64,000 nt of DNA, taken from contig BAXO01000013.1 in NCBI GenBank assembly GCA_001310555.1, forward strand, positions 13,439-77,438, read 5' to 3'. Positions within the stretch are counted from its first letter, which is position 1. The number at the start of each line of letters is the position of its first letter. Made by a program: the position numbers and the translations under genes. The notes under the pieces are model-generated. The model did not search any database. It worked only from the letters and a program-made list of their open reading frames with translations, and was not told the DNA's origin. The stretch is from Bacillus sp. JCM 19058 (GTDB taxonomy: Bacteria; Bacillota; Bacilli; Bacillales_H; Bacillaceae_D). Positions 31,860-42,589 of this stretch are shown piece by piece.

Positions 31860-33452
31860 ATGAACGACTTACAAGCAGTCCAATCGCGGCGTACCTTTGC
31901 TATTATCTCGCATCCAGATGCCGGAAAAACAACCTTGACAGAAAAGCTGTTGCTTTTTGGAGGAGCTATTCGTGAGGCCGGTACTGTCAAAGGAAGAAAA
32001 AATAGCAAGCACGCGATGAGCGATTGGATGGAAATCGAAAAGCAGCGTGGAATTTCCGTAACAAGCTCGGTCCTTGAGTTTTTATATGATGGCTATCATG
32101 TCAACATTTTAGATACACCTGGGCACGAAGACTTCAGTGAAGATACGTACCGAACCTTAACGGCTGCCGACTCTGCAACGATGCTGATCGATTGTGCAAA
32201 AGGAGTAGAAGCACAAACAAAAAAACTGTTCAAAGTTTGCCGGCTGCGCGGAATACCGATTTTCACCTTTATAAACAAGCTTGACCGCCAAGGACGCGAC
32301 CCGTTTGACCTTATGGAGGAACTTGAAAGCCTGCTCGGTATTCGCTCCTACCCTATGGGATGGCCGATAGGAATTGGTCAATCTTTCTCAGGCGTTTACG
32401 ATCGCCATGAAAAAAAAGCTCGAGCTCTACAATCCTGATAACCCTAAGGAGATTGATGTGATCCAACTGACAGGTCCAGACGATCCGAAGCTTGACGACG
32501 TTATCAAGGATGCCGAGCTCGTCGCCCAGTTTCGGGAGGAATTAGAGCTTCTTGATGTTGCCGGCGATCCGTTCGATCCAGAGTTGATTGCCAAAGGCGA
32601 ATTAACACCGATATTTTTCGGTAGTGCAATCTCCAGCTTTGGCGTTCAAACGTTTCTGCAACACTTTTTAAAGCTTTCCCCTGCTCCTACTCCCCGTGAA
32701 AGCAACAATGGAGTCATCGATCCGACCATTCACAAACCGTTTTCCGGGTTTGTGTTCAAAATTCAAGCAAACATGAATCCGGCTCATCGCGATCGAATTG
32801 CTTTTTACGAATTACTTCAGGAAAGTTTGAACGTGGTATGACCGTTAAGCATGTAAGGCTTAGCAAACAGATGAAGCTGGCTCAGCCGACCCAGTTTCTC
32901 GCTCAAAATCGAAGCTTAGTTGAAGAAGCGTACGCCGGGGATATTATTGGTCTATTCGATCCGGGTACTTTACGAATTGGTGATACACTTGTTGAGGGAG
33001 CGGCTTTTGAATTTGATGAAATGCCTCACTTCTCACCAGAACATTTTAGTGCGATTACGGTGAAGGAAGCACTCAAGCATAAGTCGTTCGAGAAGGGGCT
33101 ACAGCAGCTTACAGAAGAAGGCGCTGTCCAACTGTTCAAAACCTTTAATCGCTTCACCGAACAGCAAATCGTCGGTGTCGTCGGTGTACTTCAGTTTGAA
33201 GTATTGGTCCACCGGCTCAAGCATGAGTATCACGTCGATATTCAGCTAGAACGATTGCCATTTTCGTTCGCGCGCTGGGTTAGCGGTCCTGAGGATAAGA
33301 TGAACACATTCAAGCAAAGCCAGCGCAACCTAGTCACCGATCGGGACGAAAGGCTCGTCGTTTTGTTTGAAAACGAGTTTCAAATGAGGACAGCTATTGA
33401 CAAATATCCCGATTTAGCTTTTTATGAAAATTCCTTTTATCGAGAGAGCTGA
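31860..33452 (+). CDS. prfC: Peptide chain release factor 3 (frameshifted here)
   Basis: A translational GTPase that recycles RF1 and RF2 after peptide release. G1 [13 protein letters not shown], switch I with [13 protein letters not shown]3 [15 protein letters not shown]4 NKLD and, after repair, [19 protein letters not shown] of domain II and [17 protein letters not shown] of domain III are all visible. Repairs are one A removed at 32410-32417 and one T added at 32812-32816; their net effect is zero and the length is 530 residues (E. coli RF3 529). The gene is not universal in Bacilli. Confidence 0.94.
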
Positions 33453-33500
33453 AGCATTGCCAACGGTCGGCACTTCACTACTCTAACATGTGTTCATAGC

Positions 33501-33539
33501 AAAATGAGCGTGAGTCGATGACTCACACTCATTTTTTTT
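33501..33539. terminator. Bidirectional terminator between prfC and the methyltransferase
   Basis: AAAATGAGCGTGAGTC and GACTCACACTCATTTT pair with one mismatch around GAT; T and A tracts flank both sides. Confidence 0.88.
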
Positions 33540-33542
33540 CGC

Positions 33543-34245
33543 CTAATGCTTCGTTATTTGTAAAAATTGTGTAGCCTCTGGAAGAAAGCGAAAATCTGTA
33601 TTAACGAGTTCCGCTTTCGCTTGCTCATTCGTAAAGGCGGTGATCAGCTCGTTCAAAGCTGGAAACAGGACCGTATTGAAGCCAACAAGCGGGTAAATAA
33701 GGATCCTTCCTCCCCTCGCCGTCACCCTAAGCAGCTCCGCAATCGCACGGTAGTGAAAAGCTTGCGAAAATTGAGCTTGGTACAGGAAGAGGAAATGGTT
33801 GCACATCGTTAACGAAAAGCGATGATCGCTAAAAGGTAAGCGCGGAAGCTCTCCTGTAACGTACAGCTCGTTATCGTTTTCGTAGCTTTTAAGAAACAGC
33901 TGCAACGATTGCTGCCGAATTCCTTTATGGTTTTGTAAATTCTTATAGGAATCCCATAAAAAACGAGCGGCATTTTGTTCAATTTTTTTCCTCTGCGATT
34001 TGCATTTCTTTTGTCGCGTGCGCCTTCACTTCCTCAAATGAAAGGCGATAAAGCGGATCGACAGCACTCGCCTCATAGCCGGCCTCTTTTGCTTTTGCCA
34101 CAAATGACGACGCTCCAGCGGCAACATCAAGAATTGTCCCTTTCTCCAGCTGCTTTGTTGTCAGCTTAAACATTTCGACATACTCTTCATAGGAGCGACA
34201 TGTCATCGCCACCCCGGTTTGCTCATACAAAATCTCTCTACTCAT
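33543..34245 (-). CDS. Class I SAM-dependent methyltransferase (frameshifted here)
   Basis: 233 residues after removing one A from the run near 33988. Motif I is LDVAAGASSFVAKAKEAG, the acidic end of strand 2 is SAVDPLY, and a motif IV-V region reads SLTMCNHFLFLY and AELLRVTARGGRILIYPLVG, typical of small Rossmann methyltransferases of the Methyltransf_11 type. The substrate cannot be inferred. Start ATG 34245; the nearest purine tract is GAGCTGAG. It converges with prfC and has no obvious partner. Confidence 0.8.
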
Positions 34246-34451
34246 CTCAGCTCAGCTCTCCTCAATTTCAATTGTCCGTTTTTTTCAGAAAAACGGATAC
34301 TGTCATTTTAACTGACAGTTCATTTCTAGGCAATCCCTTATTATCACCTTTTGAAAAACCTGCACTCGAAGCAAGGTAGATTTTCCTATGTGCTCTAGTA
34401 TGACTCCCCTTGCTGTAAGTCTGTTCCGAATGCCCTTATTATCGCCTAAGC

Positions 34452-34481
34452 AAAAAAGCCCTCCACTTACTTGGAGAGCTT
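34452..34481 (-). terminator. Terminator of the VanY-like gene
   Basis: On the minus strand AAGCTCTCCA and TGGAGGGCTT pair (one mismatch) around a 6-base loop and are followed by a T run, nine bases behind the stop. Confidence 0.75.
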
Positions 34482-34489
34482 CCCTTTCA

Positions 34490-35346
34490 CTATGCCTTCT
34501 TCACTTGTTCCATGTATTCCTCAAGTGTCAGCTCATTTTCGTAAATAATTTCGGCGATGTCCTTGCCCACAAAGCGAAGGTGCCAAGCTCGAAATCGTAG
34601 CCGGTAATCTCTTCTTTTCCCTTCGGATATCGGATAATAAACCCGTGCTCATGGGCGTTGTCGGCCAGCCACTGGCCTTCCGCTGTATCTTCAAACGCTT
34701 CGGTCAAAGCGAAATCATTACTACGGCTGGATACATCCATTGCGAGCCCTGTTTGATGCTCGCTATGCCCAGGAATTGCTGATACAGCTTGGTCCTCGCC
34801 ATGAGTGTTAATGGCATTGTCGTAGATGGCGACCTGCCTATCATAGGAACGATACCCCGAAATCGCAAACAATTCCATCCCGTCAGCTTCGGCGGCTTGA
34901 AATAAATGCTCTAAAGCTTCCGCGGCCTCAGGACGCAAATACTTCTTTTCTAAGTCGCCATCAAATGGGAAAGCAACATCTGGAATAGCGAGCTCCTCCG
35001 GTGCATATTCAGCAGGCAAGGCGAAATCGTGATTGACAAACACCATGACATTTTCTGGATTTTGAATAACGGCTTGTCCATCTACTGTGATCGTTTCATT
35101 AAAGAACTCAGCTTCAAGGAAATAATTACCGTCTACCTCTTCGTTTACTTCTTGAGACTCATCCAGCTCATCTCCCGATTCTCTTTGTTCGTGAATAGCT
35201 GAAAGCTCTTCCTGTCTTTCTTCATAGCTTACCGGTTCTTCCGTGTGCTCTTCTCTGTTTTCAGCTTGTGAAAGATTCCCCTGTCCATAAAATGAACAGC
35301 CCGACATAATTATAGCTCCCACAAATATGACAGCTTGCTTTCTCAT
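34490..35346 (-). CDS. VanY-type D-Ala-D-Ala carboxypeptidase lipoprotein (frameshifted here)
   Basis: A zinc DD-carboxypeptidase (peptidase M15B, VanY family) acting on wall precursors outside the cell. Lipoprotein signal MRKQAVIFVGAIIMSGC, an acidic low-complexity spacer (residues 25-80), then the catalytic domain: ISGYRSYDRQ, the HxxxxxxD zinc motif in HSEHQTGLAMD, and, after restoring a missing base near 34590, EPWHLRFVG with the third zinc histidine. Repaired length 285. ATG 35346 gives a proper signal peptide; a TTG at 35367 is in frame but adds residues not expected in a leader. Confidence 0.88.
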
Positions 35347-35770
35347 CGCTCTTGACCCGCCTTTCAATACAATCTATCACTAGTTTGTCCCGAATCAACA
35401 GGCGTAAACCCACTTATAGAAAGTGTTCCTCTATTATATTCCTTCAGCAGCGATCCGTAAACTCCATAGGACAAATCAATGATGATCCATCCATAAGTCG
35501 GACATTTTATCAGAAACGAATGAACTAGACTTAATCATATATCTCTTTTCAGTCAACTGTTCAAATGAGTGAGTCCGTTTTCAGTAGGACAAGGCAAAGA
35601 AGCTCTATAATCTAATTGAAGGCTCATCTACCTTTCCTTTTAAACTACATATGCAGCTTGTATCCGTATCGGTTTTGCATACTCCAATCGGAACGTTCCT
35701 TCTACTTCCTGTTAAAGTGAGAGTTTTCCTGCTGTTCATTTTGAGAGAAAAAAAATTTAACCGCTTTCTA
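35347..35770. other. Intergenic region before the LacI-type regulator
   Basis: Roughly 420 bases between the divergent VanY-like gene and the LacI promoter. I see no gene and no repeat copy here. It must contain the minus-strand promoter of the VanY-like gene, which I cannot place. Confidence 0.4.
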
Positions 35771-35799
35771 TTGACAGCCAACAATTCTCATTAGATAAT
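35771..35799 (+). promoter_or_regulatory. Sigma-A promoter of the LacI-headed operon
   Basis: A perfect TTGACA (35771-35776), a 17-base spacer and GATAAT (35794-35799). Transcription would begin near 35806, placing the inverted repeat at 35823-35862 in the leader. Confidence 0.8.
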
Positions 35800-35822
35800 G
35801 TGGGCAAGGAATGAACGCGCGT

Positions 35823-35862
35823 GCAAAGCATGAAAAATGCTATCGATAATTTCATGCTTTGC
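35823..35862. repeat. 13-base inverted repeat in the leader of the LacI-type gene
   Basis: GCAAAGCATGAAA and TTTCATGCTTTGC are perfect complements separated by 14 bases, about 20 bases downstream of the predicted transcription start and just before the ribosome site. It could be an autoregulatory operator or an RNA hairpin that limits translation; there is no T tract for termination. Confidence 0.65.
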
Positions 35863-35884
35863 CCAAAAAAGAGGAGGGGTGTTT

Positions 35885-36907
35885 GTGGCAACAAGAAAGG
35901 ATGTCGCTACTTTAGCAGGAGTCTCTGAATCTACTGTATCGCGCGTGTTCTCCAACCGCGGCTTAGTGAACAGGGAAACCCAGGACAAGGTGCTAAAAGC
36001 AGCTACATCGCTTGGTTATACCCCAAATGCGCTTGCTCAAAGTGTTGCGCGAAGAAAAAGCATGAACATCGGAGTCGTTATTCCGTATATTCCAAATGTT
36101 CATATGCTGTCCACCTACTATTTTTCAGAAATTTTAAGCGGCGCCGGTGAAACAGCACGAAGTCACGGCTATGATTTGGTCCTGTTTTATCGCGATGCCT
36201 TGCAAAAGGAGGTAGACTACCGCCACTATTATTTAAATAAGAAAATTGACGGATGTTTATTACTCGGAACACGTATGGATGAACGAGAGCATTTGCGGCT
36301 GCTACGAGAAGAAGGGTATCCTTTTGTCCTGTTAAGCAACTCTATTTCAGCTGAAAAAGACGCTTCTGTCGATGCCGACTACGTAGACGGCAGCTATGAA
36401 GCAATGAAGCATCTGGTTGAACAAGGTCACCAAACGATTGCTTTTTTTGAACGGACCCGATGAATTTTCTAACAGCCTCGACAGAAAAAAAGGGTGTTGA
36501 CCGAGCCATCGAAGATTTTTCCTTACCAAAGAATTATCTGTTTAAGGGCAATTACAGCCGAACAAGCGGCTACCAGTTTGCGAAGCATTACTTTAAGTTA
36601 AAGGAAAGGCCGACTGCCGTTTTGGCGGCCAATGACCGGATGGCCATTGGCTTTATGCAAGGGTTGTGGGAGCATGGGCAAAAGCCCGGAAAGGATGTCG
36701 CCATCGTGGGCTATGACAATACCGACACTGCTGAGTTACTCGAAACTCCCCTCTCTTCTGTCGCTGTTCCTTTTTTTTGAAATGGGGAAAAAAGCTGCGG
36801 AAAACCTTATTTATGAGCTTGAGCAAGGAAAGGTTGCAGCGTCCATCAAGCTTGATACAACGTTAATCGTTCGTAAGACATCGATTACTTATCAACATAA
36901 TAATTAG
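35885..36907 (+). CDS. LacI-family transcriptional regulator (frameshifted here)
   Basis: HTH MATRKDVATLAGVSESTVSR at the N-terminus with hinge YTPNALAQSVARRKS, followed by a periplasmic-binding-like effector domain (IGVVIPYIPNVHMLSTYYFS, DGCLLLGTRMDE, AAIDRMAIGFM-like segment NDRMAIGFMQGL, VAIVGYDNTDTAELL). GTG 35885 follows GAGGAGGGG. Single extra bases at runs near 36443, 36486 and 36772 break it; removal gives 339 residues, typical for the family. It heads the plus-strand operon with the three downstream sugar enzymes and probably controls it. Confidence 0.92.
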
Positions 36908-36916
36908 GAGGTTTTA

Positions 36917-37888
36917 TTGATGAAGCTTGGAGTATTTACTGTATTGTTCTCCGAAAAACCGTTTGAAGAAATGCTGGATTATGTTCAAAGTCTTGGAATT
37001 GAAACCGTTGAAATAGGAACAGGCGGTTATCCAGGAAATGCCCATTGTAACCCTGATGAGCTGCTGGAAAGTCCGGAAAAGCTCAAAGCTTTCAAAAAAG
37101 CGGTCGAGGATCGCGGCTTGACGATTAGCAGCTTAAGCTGCCACGGCAATGTCCTTACACCTGATCAAACATTTGCTAAGCAATGCCACGAAACGTACGT
37201 CAAAACCGTACAGCTTGCTGAAAAGCTTGAAGTTCCTGTTGTAACTACCTTTTCTGGTACACCTGGCGCATATGAAGGAGCCAAAGCACCGAGCTGGTCA
37301 ATGGCGCCTTGGCCGAATGAATACGGTGAAATCCTCAAATGGCAATGGGAGGAAAAGCTCATTCCTTATTGGAAGGAGTGGGGGCAATATGCTGCCGATC
37401 ACAATGTTAAGGTAGCGTTAGAACTCCATGGCGGCTTCCTCGTCCATACTCCGGCGACATTGTTGAAATTACGCGAAGCTGCTGGCGAAGCAATTGGAGC
37501 CAATGTCGACCCGAGTCATTTATGGTGGCAAGGAATCGACCCGGTTGCAGCAATCAAGATTCTCGGAAAAGAAAACGCGATTCACTTTTTCCACGCCAAA
37601 GACACATACATTGACCAAGACAACGTCAATATGTCTGGCTTAATGGATATGCAATCTTATGCTAATATGCAGGAACGTGCTTGGATTTTCCGTACGGTCG
37701 GCTACGGTCACGATATGAAAACGTGGTCTGACATTTTAAGCGCCTTACGCCTTGTCGGCTACGATGGTGCGGTCAGTATTGAGCATGAGGACGGCCTGCT
37801 TTCGATCGAGGAAGGGTTCGAAAAGGCAGTTTCCAATCTACAACAAGTGATCCTAAAAGAACAGCTAACGGAGATGTGGTGGGTGTAA
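36917..37888 (+). CDS. Sugar phosphate isomerase/epimerase family TIM-barrel protein
   Basis: Intact, 323 residues, AP-endonuclease-2-like TIM barrel of the xylose isomerase-like superfamily. Metal-site candidates are Glu in VALELHGG, Asp/His in GANVDPSHLWWQG, His in IHFFHAKDTY and Glu in VSIEHEDGLL. It starts 10 bases after the LacI stop with AGGAGG. Members isomerise or epimerise sugars, dehydrate inosose, or cleave oxidised glycosides; the adjacent Gfo/Idh/MocA gene favours action on an oxidised sugar. Confidence 0.88.
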   Translation: MMKLGVFTVLFSEKPFEEMLDYVQSLGIETVEIGTGGYPGNAHCNPDELLESPEKLKAFKKAVEDRGLTISSLSCHGNVLTPDQTFAKQCHETYVKTVQLAEKLEVPVVTTFSGTPGAYEGAKAPSWSMAPWPNEYGEILKWQWEEKLIPYWKEWGQYAADHNVKVALELHGGFLVHTPATLLKLREAAGEAIGANVDPSHLWWQGIDPVAAIKILGKENAIHFFHAKDTYIDQDNVNMSGLMDMQSYANMQERAWIFRTVGYGHDMKTWSDILSALRLVGYDGAVSIEHEDGLLSIEEGFEKAVSNLQQVILKEQLTEMWWV

Positions 37889-37937
37889 TTTCCCTGCTTC
37901 ACATCAATTTGAACAACCGCGCAAGTGAGAGGAGAAA

Positions 37938-38971
37938 ATGATTATGTCAAAAATCAAAGTAGCAGTCGTTGGGTGCGGAAGCATCGCTAAGCACCGCCAC
38001 ATTAAAGAATATGCAAGCCATTCAAAGGTTGAGTTTGTCGCCTTTTGCGACTTAAACAAAGAGCTCGCCGATGAATACGCACAGAAGTTCAATGCAAAAT
38101 CGTATACAAGCTACGAGGAGCTTCTTGCTCATGAAAAAGTAGATGCTGTCAGTGTATGTACACAAAATTCAGACCATGCCAAAGTTTCGATTGCCGCAGC
38201 AAAAGCCGGTGCTCACGTGCTTTGCGAAAAACCGATGGCAACTTCCCTCGAGGAAGCAGAGGCGATGATTAAGGCAGCGAAGGACAGCAATGTGTTTTTA
38301 ATGATCGGTCATAACCAGCGTTTAATGCCACCTCACGTGAAAGTAAAAGAAATTTTACAATCGGGCAAACTTGGTAAGCTCTTACCTTTAAGACGACATT
38401 TGGTCACGGCGGACCGGAGGGGTGGAGTATCCAAGGCAAGGACGGCTGGTTCTTTCAAAAGGATAAGGCATTTGTCGGTGCTATGGGCGATCTTGGCGTC
38501 CACAAAACCGATCTCATTCGCTGGTTGTTTGACGATGAGGTTGTTGAAGTTGGGGCTTTCGTCGAAACGTTGCACAAGGATGGCGATGTCGACGATAATG
38601 CGACGTGTATATTACGAATGAAAAACGGCGCGATCGGTACAATGGCTGCCAGCTGGACCTATTACAAAGGTGAGGACAATACGACGAGCATTTATTGTGA
38701 AAATGGCGTCATTGAGGTAAAGGAAGATCCGAACGTCCAAGTTGTCGTTCAATTACGCGACGGTACTGTCGAGCAGTACAAGGTCGGAGCGATTGCTACG
38801 AATGAAGAGGGCGGTCAAACCGCTAGTGGCGTCATCAATGAATTTGTCAACTGCATTGTAACAAATACACCTCCTTCCATCTCCGGTCAGGAAGGGATGA
38901 AATCGCTCAATGTTGTCTTAGCTGCACTTGAATCTGCCAAGACAAAACAGTTTGTTTCGATCAACGCTTAA
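37938..38971 (+). CDS. Gfo/Idh/MocA-family oxidoreductase (frameshifted here)
   Basis: NAD(P)-dependent sugar oxidoreductase. Rossmann motif VAVVGCGSIAKHRHIKEY, the family EKP motif in VLCEKPMATSLEEAE, NQRLMPPH, and after restoring one missing base near 38392 TTFGHG with GAMGDLGVHKTDLIRWLF, which holds the conserved catalytic Asp-x-x-x-His pattern. About 344 residues from ATG 37938, or 342 from ATG 37944, which has the better ribosome-site spacing. Sits between two TIM-barrel epimerase-like genes. Confidence 0.9.
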
Positions 38972-39105
38972 CCTATGTCGGGTGTAAATAAAGCGTACCA
39001 CCATGATAATCACGCAATTGGCATGAAAAGTGAGTGAACTTTGGAGACAGGTGGAGCACGGCTAATCTTCCACCTGTCCAAGTTATAATTGAAGGGATGA
39101 TAAAA

Positions 39106-39861
39106 ATGGCGGCATTACCATTAGGTGTACAGCTTTATACATTGCGCGAGGACACGGAAAAGGATTTTCTCGGAACATTGAAAAAAAAGTCAAAGAGATT
39201 GGCTACGATGGGGTCGAATTTGCTGGATTTGGCGGTCATTCCGCCGCAGAAATCAAGCAGGCACTTGACGAATTGCAATTAACGGCTATTTCCAGCCATG
39301 TCCCAATTGAGCAGCTGGAAAACGATTTAGAAGCTGTCATCGCTTACCATACCGAAATTGGTATAAAATACATTGCTTGTCCGTATCTTACTGAAGAGCA
39401 AAGAGGAAGTAAAGAGGATTACTTGAAGCTTGCCGAGTTATTCAATCAAGTCGGCAAAGCGACGAAAGCAGCCGGGATCCAGTTTGTTTATCATCATCAT
39501 GATTTTGAATTTGAATCGTTCGATGGTAAATATGCGCTCGACTTGATTTTTGAAAACACAGACCCGGAACTCGTCCAATTAGAGTGCGACATTTTCTGGG
39601 TGGAGTTTGCTGGAATATCTCCAACCGAATATATTGAAAAATATCATCAGCGTGTCCCACTCGTTCATTTAAAAGATATGAAAACCGAACCGGAAAAAAA
39701 CGTTTGCCGAAGTAGGTAATGGTGTCATCGATATTGATGCCGTCATCGCATCAGGAAAAAATGCCGGAACGCAATGGTTTATCGTCGAGCAGGATCGTTG
39801 TGAGGGCTCTGCACTTGACAGTATTACGATCAGCTATAACAATCTTACGAATAAACGGTAA
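39106..39861 (+). CDS. Second sugar phosphate isomerase/epimerase (frameshifted here)
   Basis: 251 residues after repair: MAALPLGVQLYTLREDTEKD, then KKVKEIGYDGVEFAGFGGHS, FVYHHHDFEFESFDG with the metal-site Glu/His region, VQLECDIFWVEFAG, PLVHLKDMK and FIVEQDRCEG with the distal Glu. Breaks are in the run of eight A near 39181 and seven A near 39699. The start is the ATG at 39106 behind GAAGGGA; an ATG nine bases earlier overlaps that site. Sequence differs clearly from the first epimerase, so the two are not a recent duplication. Confidence 0.88.
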
Positions 39862-39873
39862 CGGTTAAACATT

Positions 39874-39915
39874 AACAAAGATGAATCAAACTCGACCGGT
39901 TTGATTCATCTTTGT
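39874..39915. terminator. Terminator closing the LacI operon
   Basis: AACAAAGATGAATCAAAC and GTTTGATTCATCTTTGTT form an 18-pair perfect stem with a 6-base loop, serving both the plus operon and the converging esterase gene. Confidence 0.88.
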
Positions 39916-39983
39916 TTCGTTTGCTACTCTGCTGACATTTCTTATCGATGGCGGCTGTCGAATTGTTGAAGCAGATGCACAGA

Positions 39984-40780
39984 TTATCTAAAGCCATGCA
40001 GCATCAACCAGCTGGCACAGGCGTCAGTCCACGAGGAAACGTGCTTCTCATTCTGAGCGAGTCCTAATCCGTGTCTGCCCTTCGGATAAACGTGAAGCTC
40101 AAAGGGAATGCTGTGCTTTTTTTTAAAGCGGCGGCAAGCAACAAACTATGCTCGACCGGGACTCCTTCGTCATCGGAAGTATGCCAAATAAAAGTTGGCG
40201 GTGTATCGCCTGTTACCCTCTTCTCAATCGACACATCGTCGGCAAGCATAGCTGACGCCCCTTCCCCAATTAAGTTCAGGCGCGAGCCACGATGAACAAT
40301 CGCCTTATCCATCGAGATCACCGGATAACAAAGCAGTAACAGGTCGGGTCTTGCATCTTCATTGTCAATTAAATCGACTGCCTTTGTTGGCTCTGTCTTA
40401 AATGCCGTTCCGGCCGAAGCCGCAAGATGTCCTCCTGCCGAAAAGCCTAAGGCAGCTACACGCTCACGATCGATGCCAAGCTCAGACGAGCGAGAGCGTA
40501 CTGTCCTGATTGCCCGTTGTAGATCAAGCAGCGCACAAGGGTAGCGGTAAGGCGCGACCCGATAGCGTAAAACGAAAGCCGAGAGCCCGATGGAATTGAG
40601 CCACTCGGCCACGGGCTCTCCTTCGTGCTCTGCCCTTCTCGCATAGCCCCCACCGGGACAGACAATGACAGCAGGACTGTCGCCCTCGTCCAATAAAAAC
40701 GGTGTAAGCGCAGGGCAATCTTCGTCCGACGTCCCGCGAGCCTGTGGGGCACCGTTTGGCCACAACTTGATCTCCTTCAC
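39984..40780 (-). CDS. Alpha/beta-hydrolase, acetyl-xylan-esterase / BD-FAE-like (frameshifted here)
   Basis: A cytoplasmic serine hydrolase, about 265 residues. Oxyanion motif VIVCPGGGYARRAEHEGEP, nucleophile GFSAGGHLAAS, acid region IWHTSDDEGVPVEHS, and after the break in the run of eight T near 40115-40122 the catalytic His in VYPKGRHGLGLA. Start GTG 40780 has GGAGGG eight bases upstream. It lies 85 bases downstream of the GH4 gene on the same strand and most likely removes acyl groups from imported oligosaccharides. No signal peptide. Confidence 0.87.
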
Positions 40781-40803
40781 AGCTTCCGTCCCTCCTCTCA
40801 TCA

Positions 40804-40818
40804 CGCGAAAGCGCTCTT
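40804..40818. promoter_or_regulatory. Weak cre-like site before the esterase gene
   Basis: CGCGAAAGCGCTCTT resembles the CcpA consensus TGNAANCGNWNNCW with two mismatches, in the gap between the GH4 stop and the esterase start. Confidence 0.3.
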
Positions 40819-40865
40819 ATTCGTTTTGCTCCGAATAATCGCTTCGATTGATTGGAACCTATATT

Positions 40866-42371
40866 CTATTCGTCTGCTGCTGGACGCTCGATAGCTTTGT
40901 CTGCTGCGCTTGCATTTTTATTGGCCGCTTGACGGTTTTCCCGCATTTCGTCGACAGACTTCACCTTTAATCGAGCGGCACCCTCATAATCCTTCGTTGG
41001 AAGTAACGGCTCATTTTCGAGCCGATGTTTAGCCTCGGCAATCGCCTGTTCGTATTGGGGCAGCCATTCCGCTTGGGCCACAAGCATTTCGTCAACCATC
41101 TGCCAAATTTCGGGAGGGTTACAAACAGCGCCGACGAGCGGATCGATCATAAAGCTTGCCGTAAAAGCTTGTCATCACCGGTAATTGCTGCCTCTACAGC
41201 TAGTCGCTGTACCGAAATACTGGCATTGCAGACAGCTGCACACCCAAGTGGTAAATCACCGACGGCAGGCATGGAGATTCCGTTTCGATCGACATAGCCT
41301 GGTGCTTCAATAATCGCATCGTCATGCAAATTTGAAATGATCCCATTGTTGACCACATTAAAGTGCCCACGATACAAGCGCCCCGTTTCGAGCCCTTCGA
41401 TCACATACGATCCATGCTCCTGACTACGATTTTCTTGCGAGTAAACGAGCGCTGGGTCGTTGATCCAGTTCGGAAAATCCTCCTCAAACCAGTTGCGTCC
41501 TTCGGTACATACTCGTAAGTAACCACCTGTCTCGCCATTGATCCACGTCCCAAGGTCAATCCATTCATTGAGCTCGTCCGCCCGTTTTCGGTACCAGGGC
41601 ACATACTCGCTTAAATGACCGTTGGATTCCGTGCTATAATAACCGAAGCGGCGCAGCATATCAATTCTAACCTTTTCCGTTTTGCTAAACTGCGGATGCT
41701 TTTCAAAGGCTTCAAGCAAATCGCCGGTCAGGTCGTTGCCTTGATGTTTAATTTGAATGTACCAGGTCTGATGATTTATCCCGGCACAAATAATATCCAC
41801 TTCCTCCTGCTTTAGTCCGAACACTTGCTGCGATTTGATGGTGTCCCCCTTGTACGCCATGGCACAAGCCGACCGTATTGACACCACCGTACCGATTGCA
41901 CGCCCATGTCAGCATCGCCATCGGGTTCGCGTAATTTAACAATAAGCACTCGGGGGCGGCGACTTCGCGTATATCCTTACATATCTTTAGCATTTCGGCG
42001 ATCCCGCGTTGACCGTACATAATACCGCCTGCACAAAGGGTATCACCTACACATTGATCGACTCCATACTTGAGCGGAATATCAACATCATGCTGGAAAG
42101 CTTCCAGCCCGCCGATGCGAACAACGTTAAAAATATAGCGAGCATCCTTTAATGCTTCCCTTCGATCCGTCGTTGCCTCAATCGTAATCATTAGTTTGTT
42201 CTCATCGATATCACGCTGACAAAGCTCCCGTACCATTTCCAGATTGCGTTGATTAATATCGGTAAAGGCAACCTCAATTTGGTGAAACTCCGGTACAGCT
42301 AATAAATCACGTAACAAACCGCGAGTGAAGCCGATGCTCCCAGCGCCGATAAACGCAATTTTAAAAGCCAT
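40866..42371 (-). CDS. Glycoside hydrolase family 4 (alpha-galactosidase type; frameshifted here)
   Basis: GH4 enzymes cleave glycosides by NAD- and Mn-dependent oxidation at C3 followed by elimination. NAD-binding FKIAFIGAGSIGFTRGLLRDLL, AFTDINQRNLEM, NYANPMAMLTWA with the NP motif, GLCHGVQG with the metal-ligand Cys and its following His, and CAGINHQTWY are visible. One extra base near 41850-41870 and one missing base near 41149 break it; their net effect is zero and the length is 501 residues. ATG 42371 follows AAGGAGG. The motifs fit alpha-galactosidases better than phospho-glucosidases, but the sugar is not fixed. Confidence 0.88.
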
Positions 42372-42589
42372 TGGAAACGCCTCCTTTTCACATATCTTAA
42401 TCATTAAAATTGTAGCATTATTTTTCGAAAGGATCATAGGTTTTTGTTTTCCATTTTACCGTCCGACTGCTTTCGTCTCTAACCTACGCTTTAAACTGCT
42501 CGATCGCAGACGAAAACTTTTGTCGAACATACTCACCATTCGGCGATTCCTGATCATGGAGAGAAAAAAATACTACTGTTAGTTTCACT

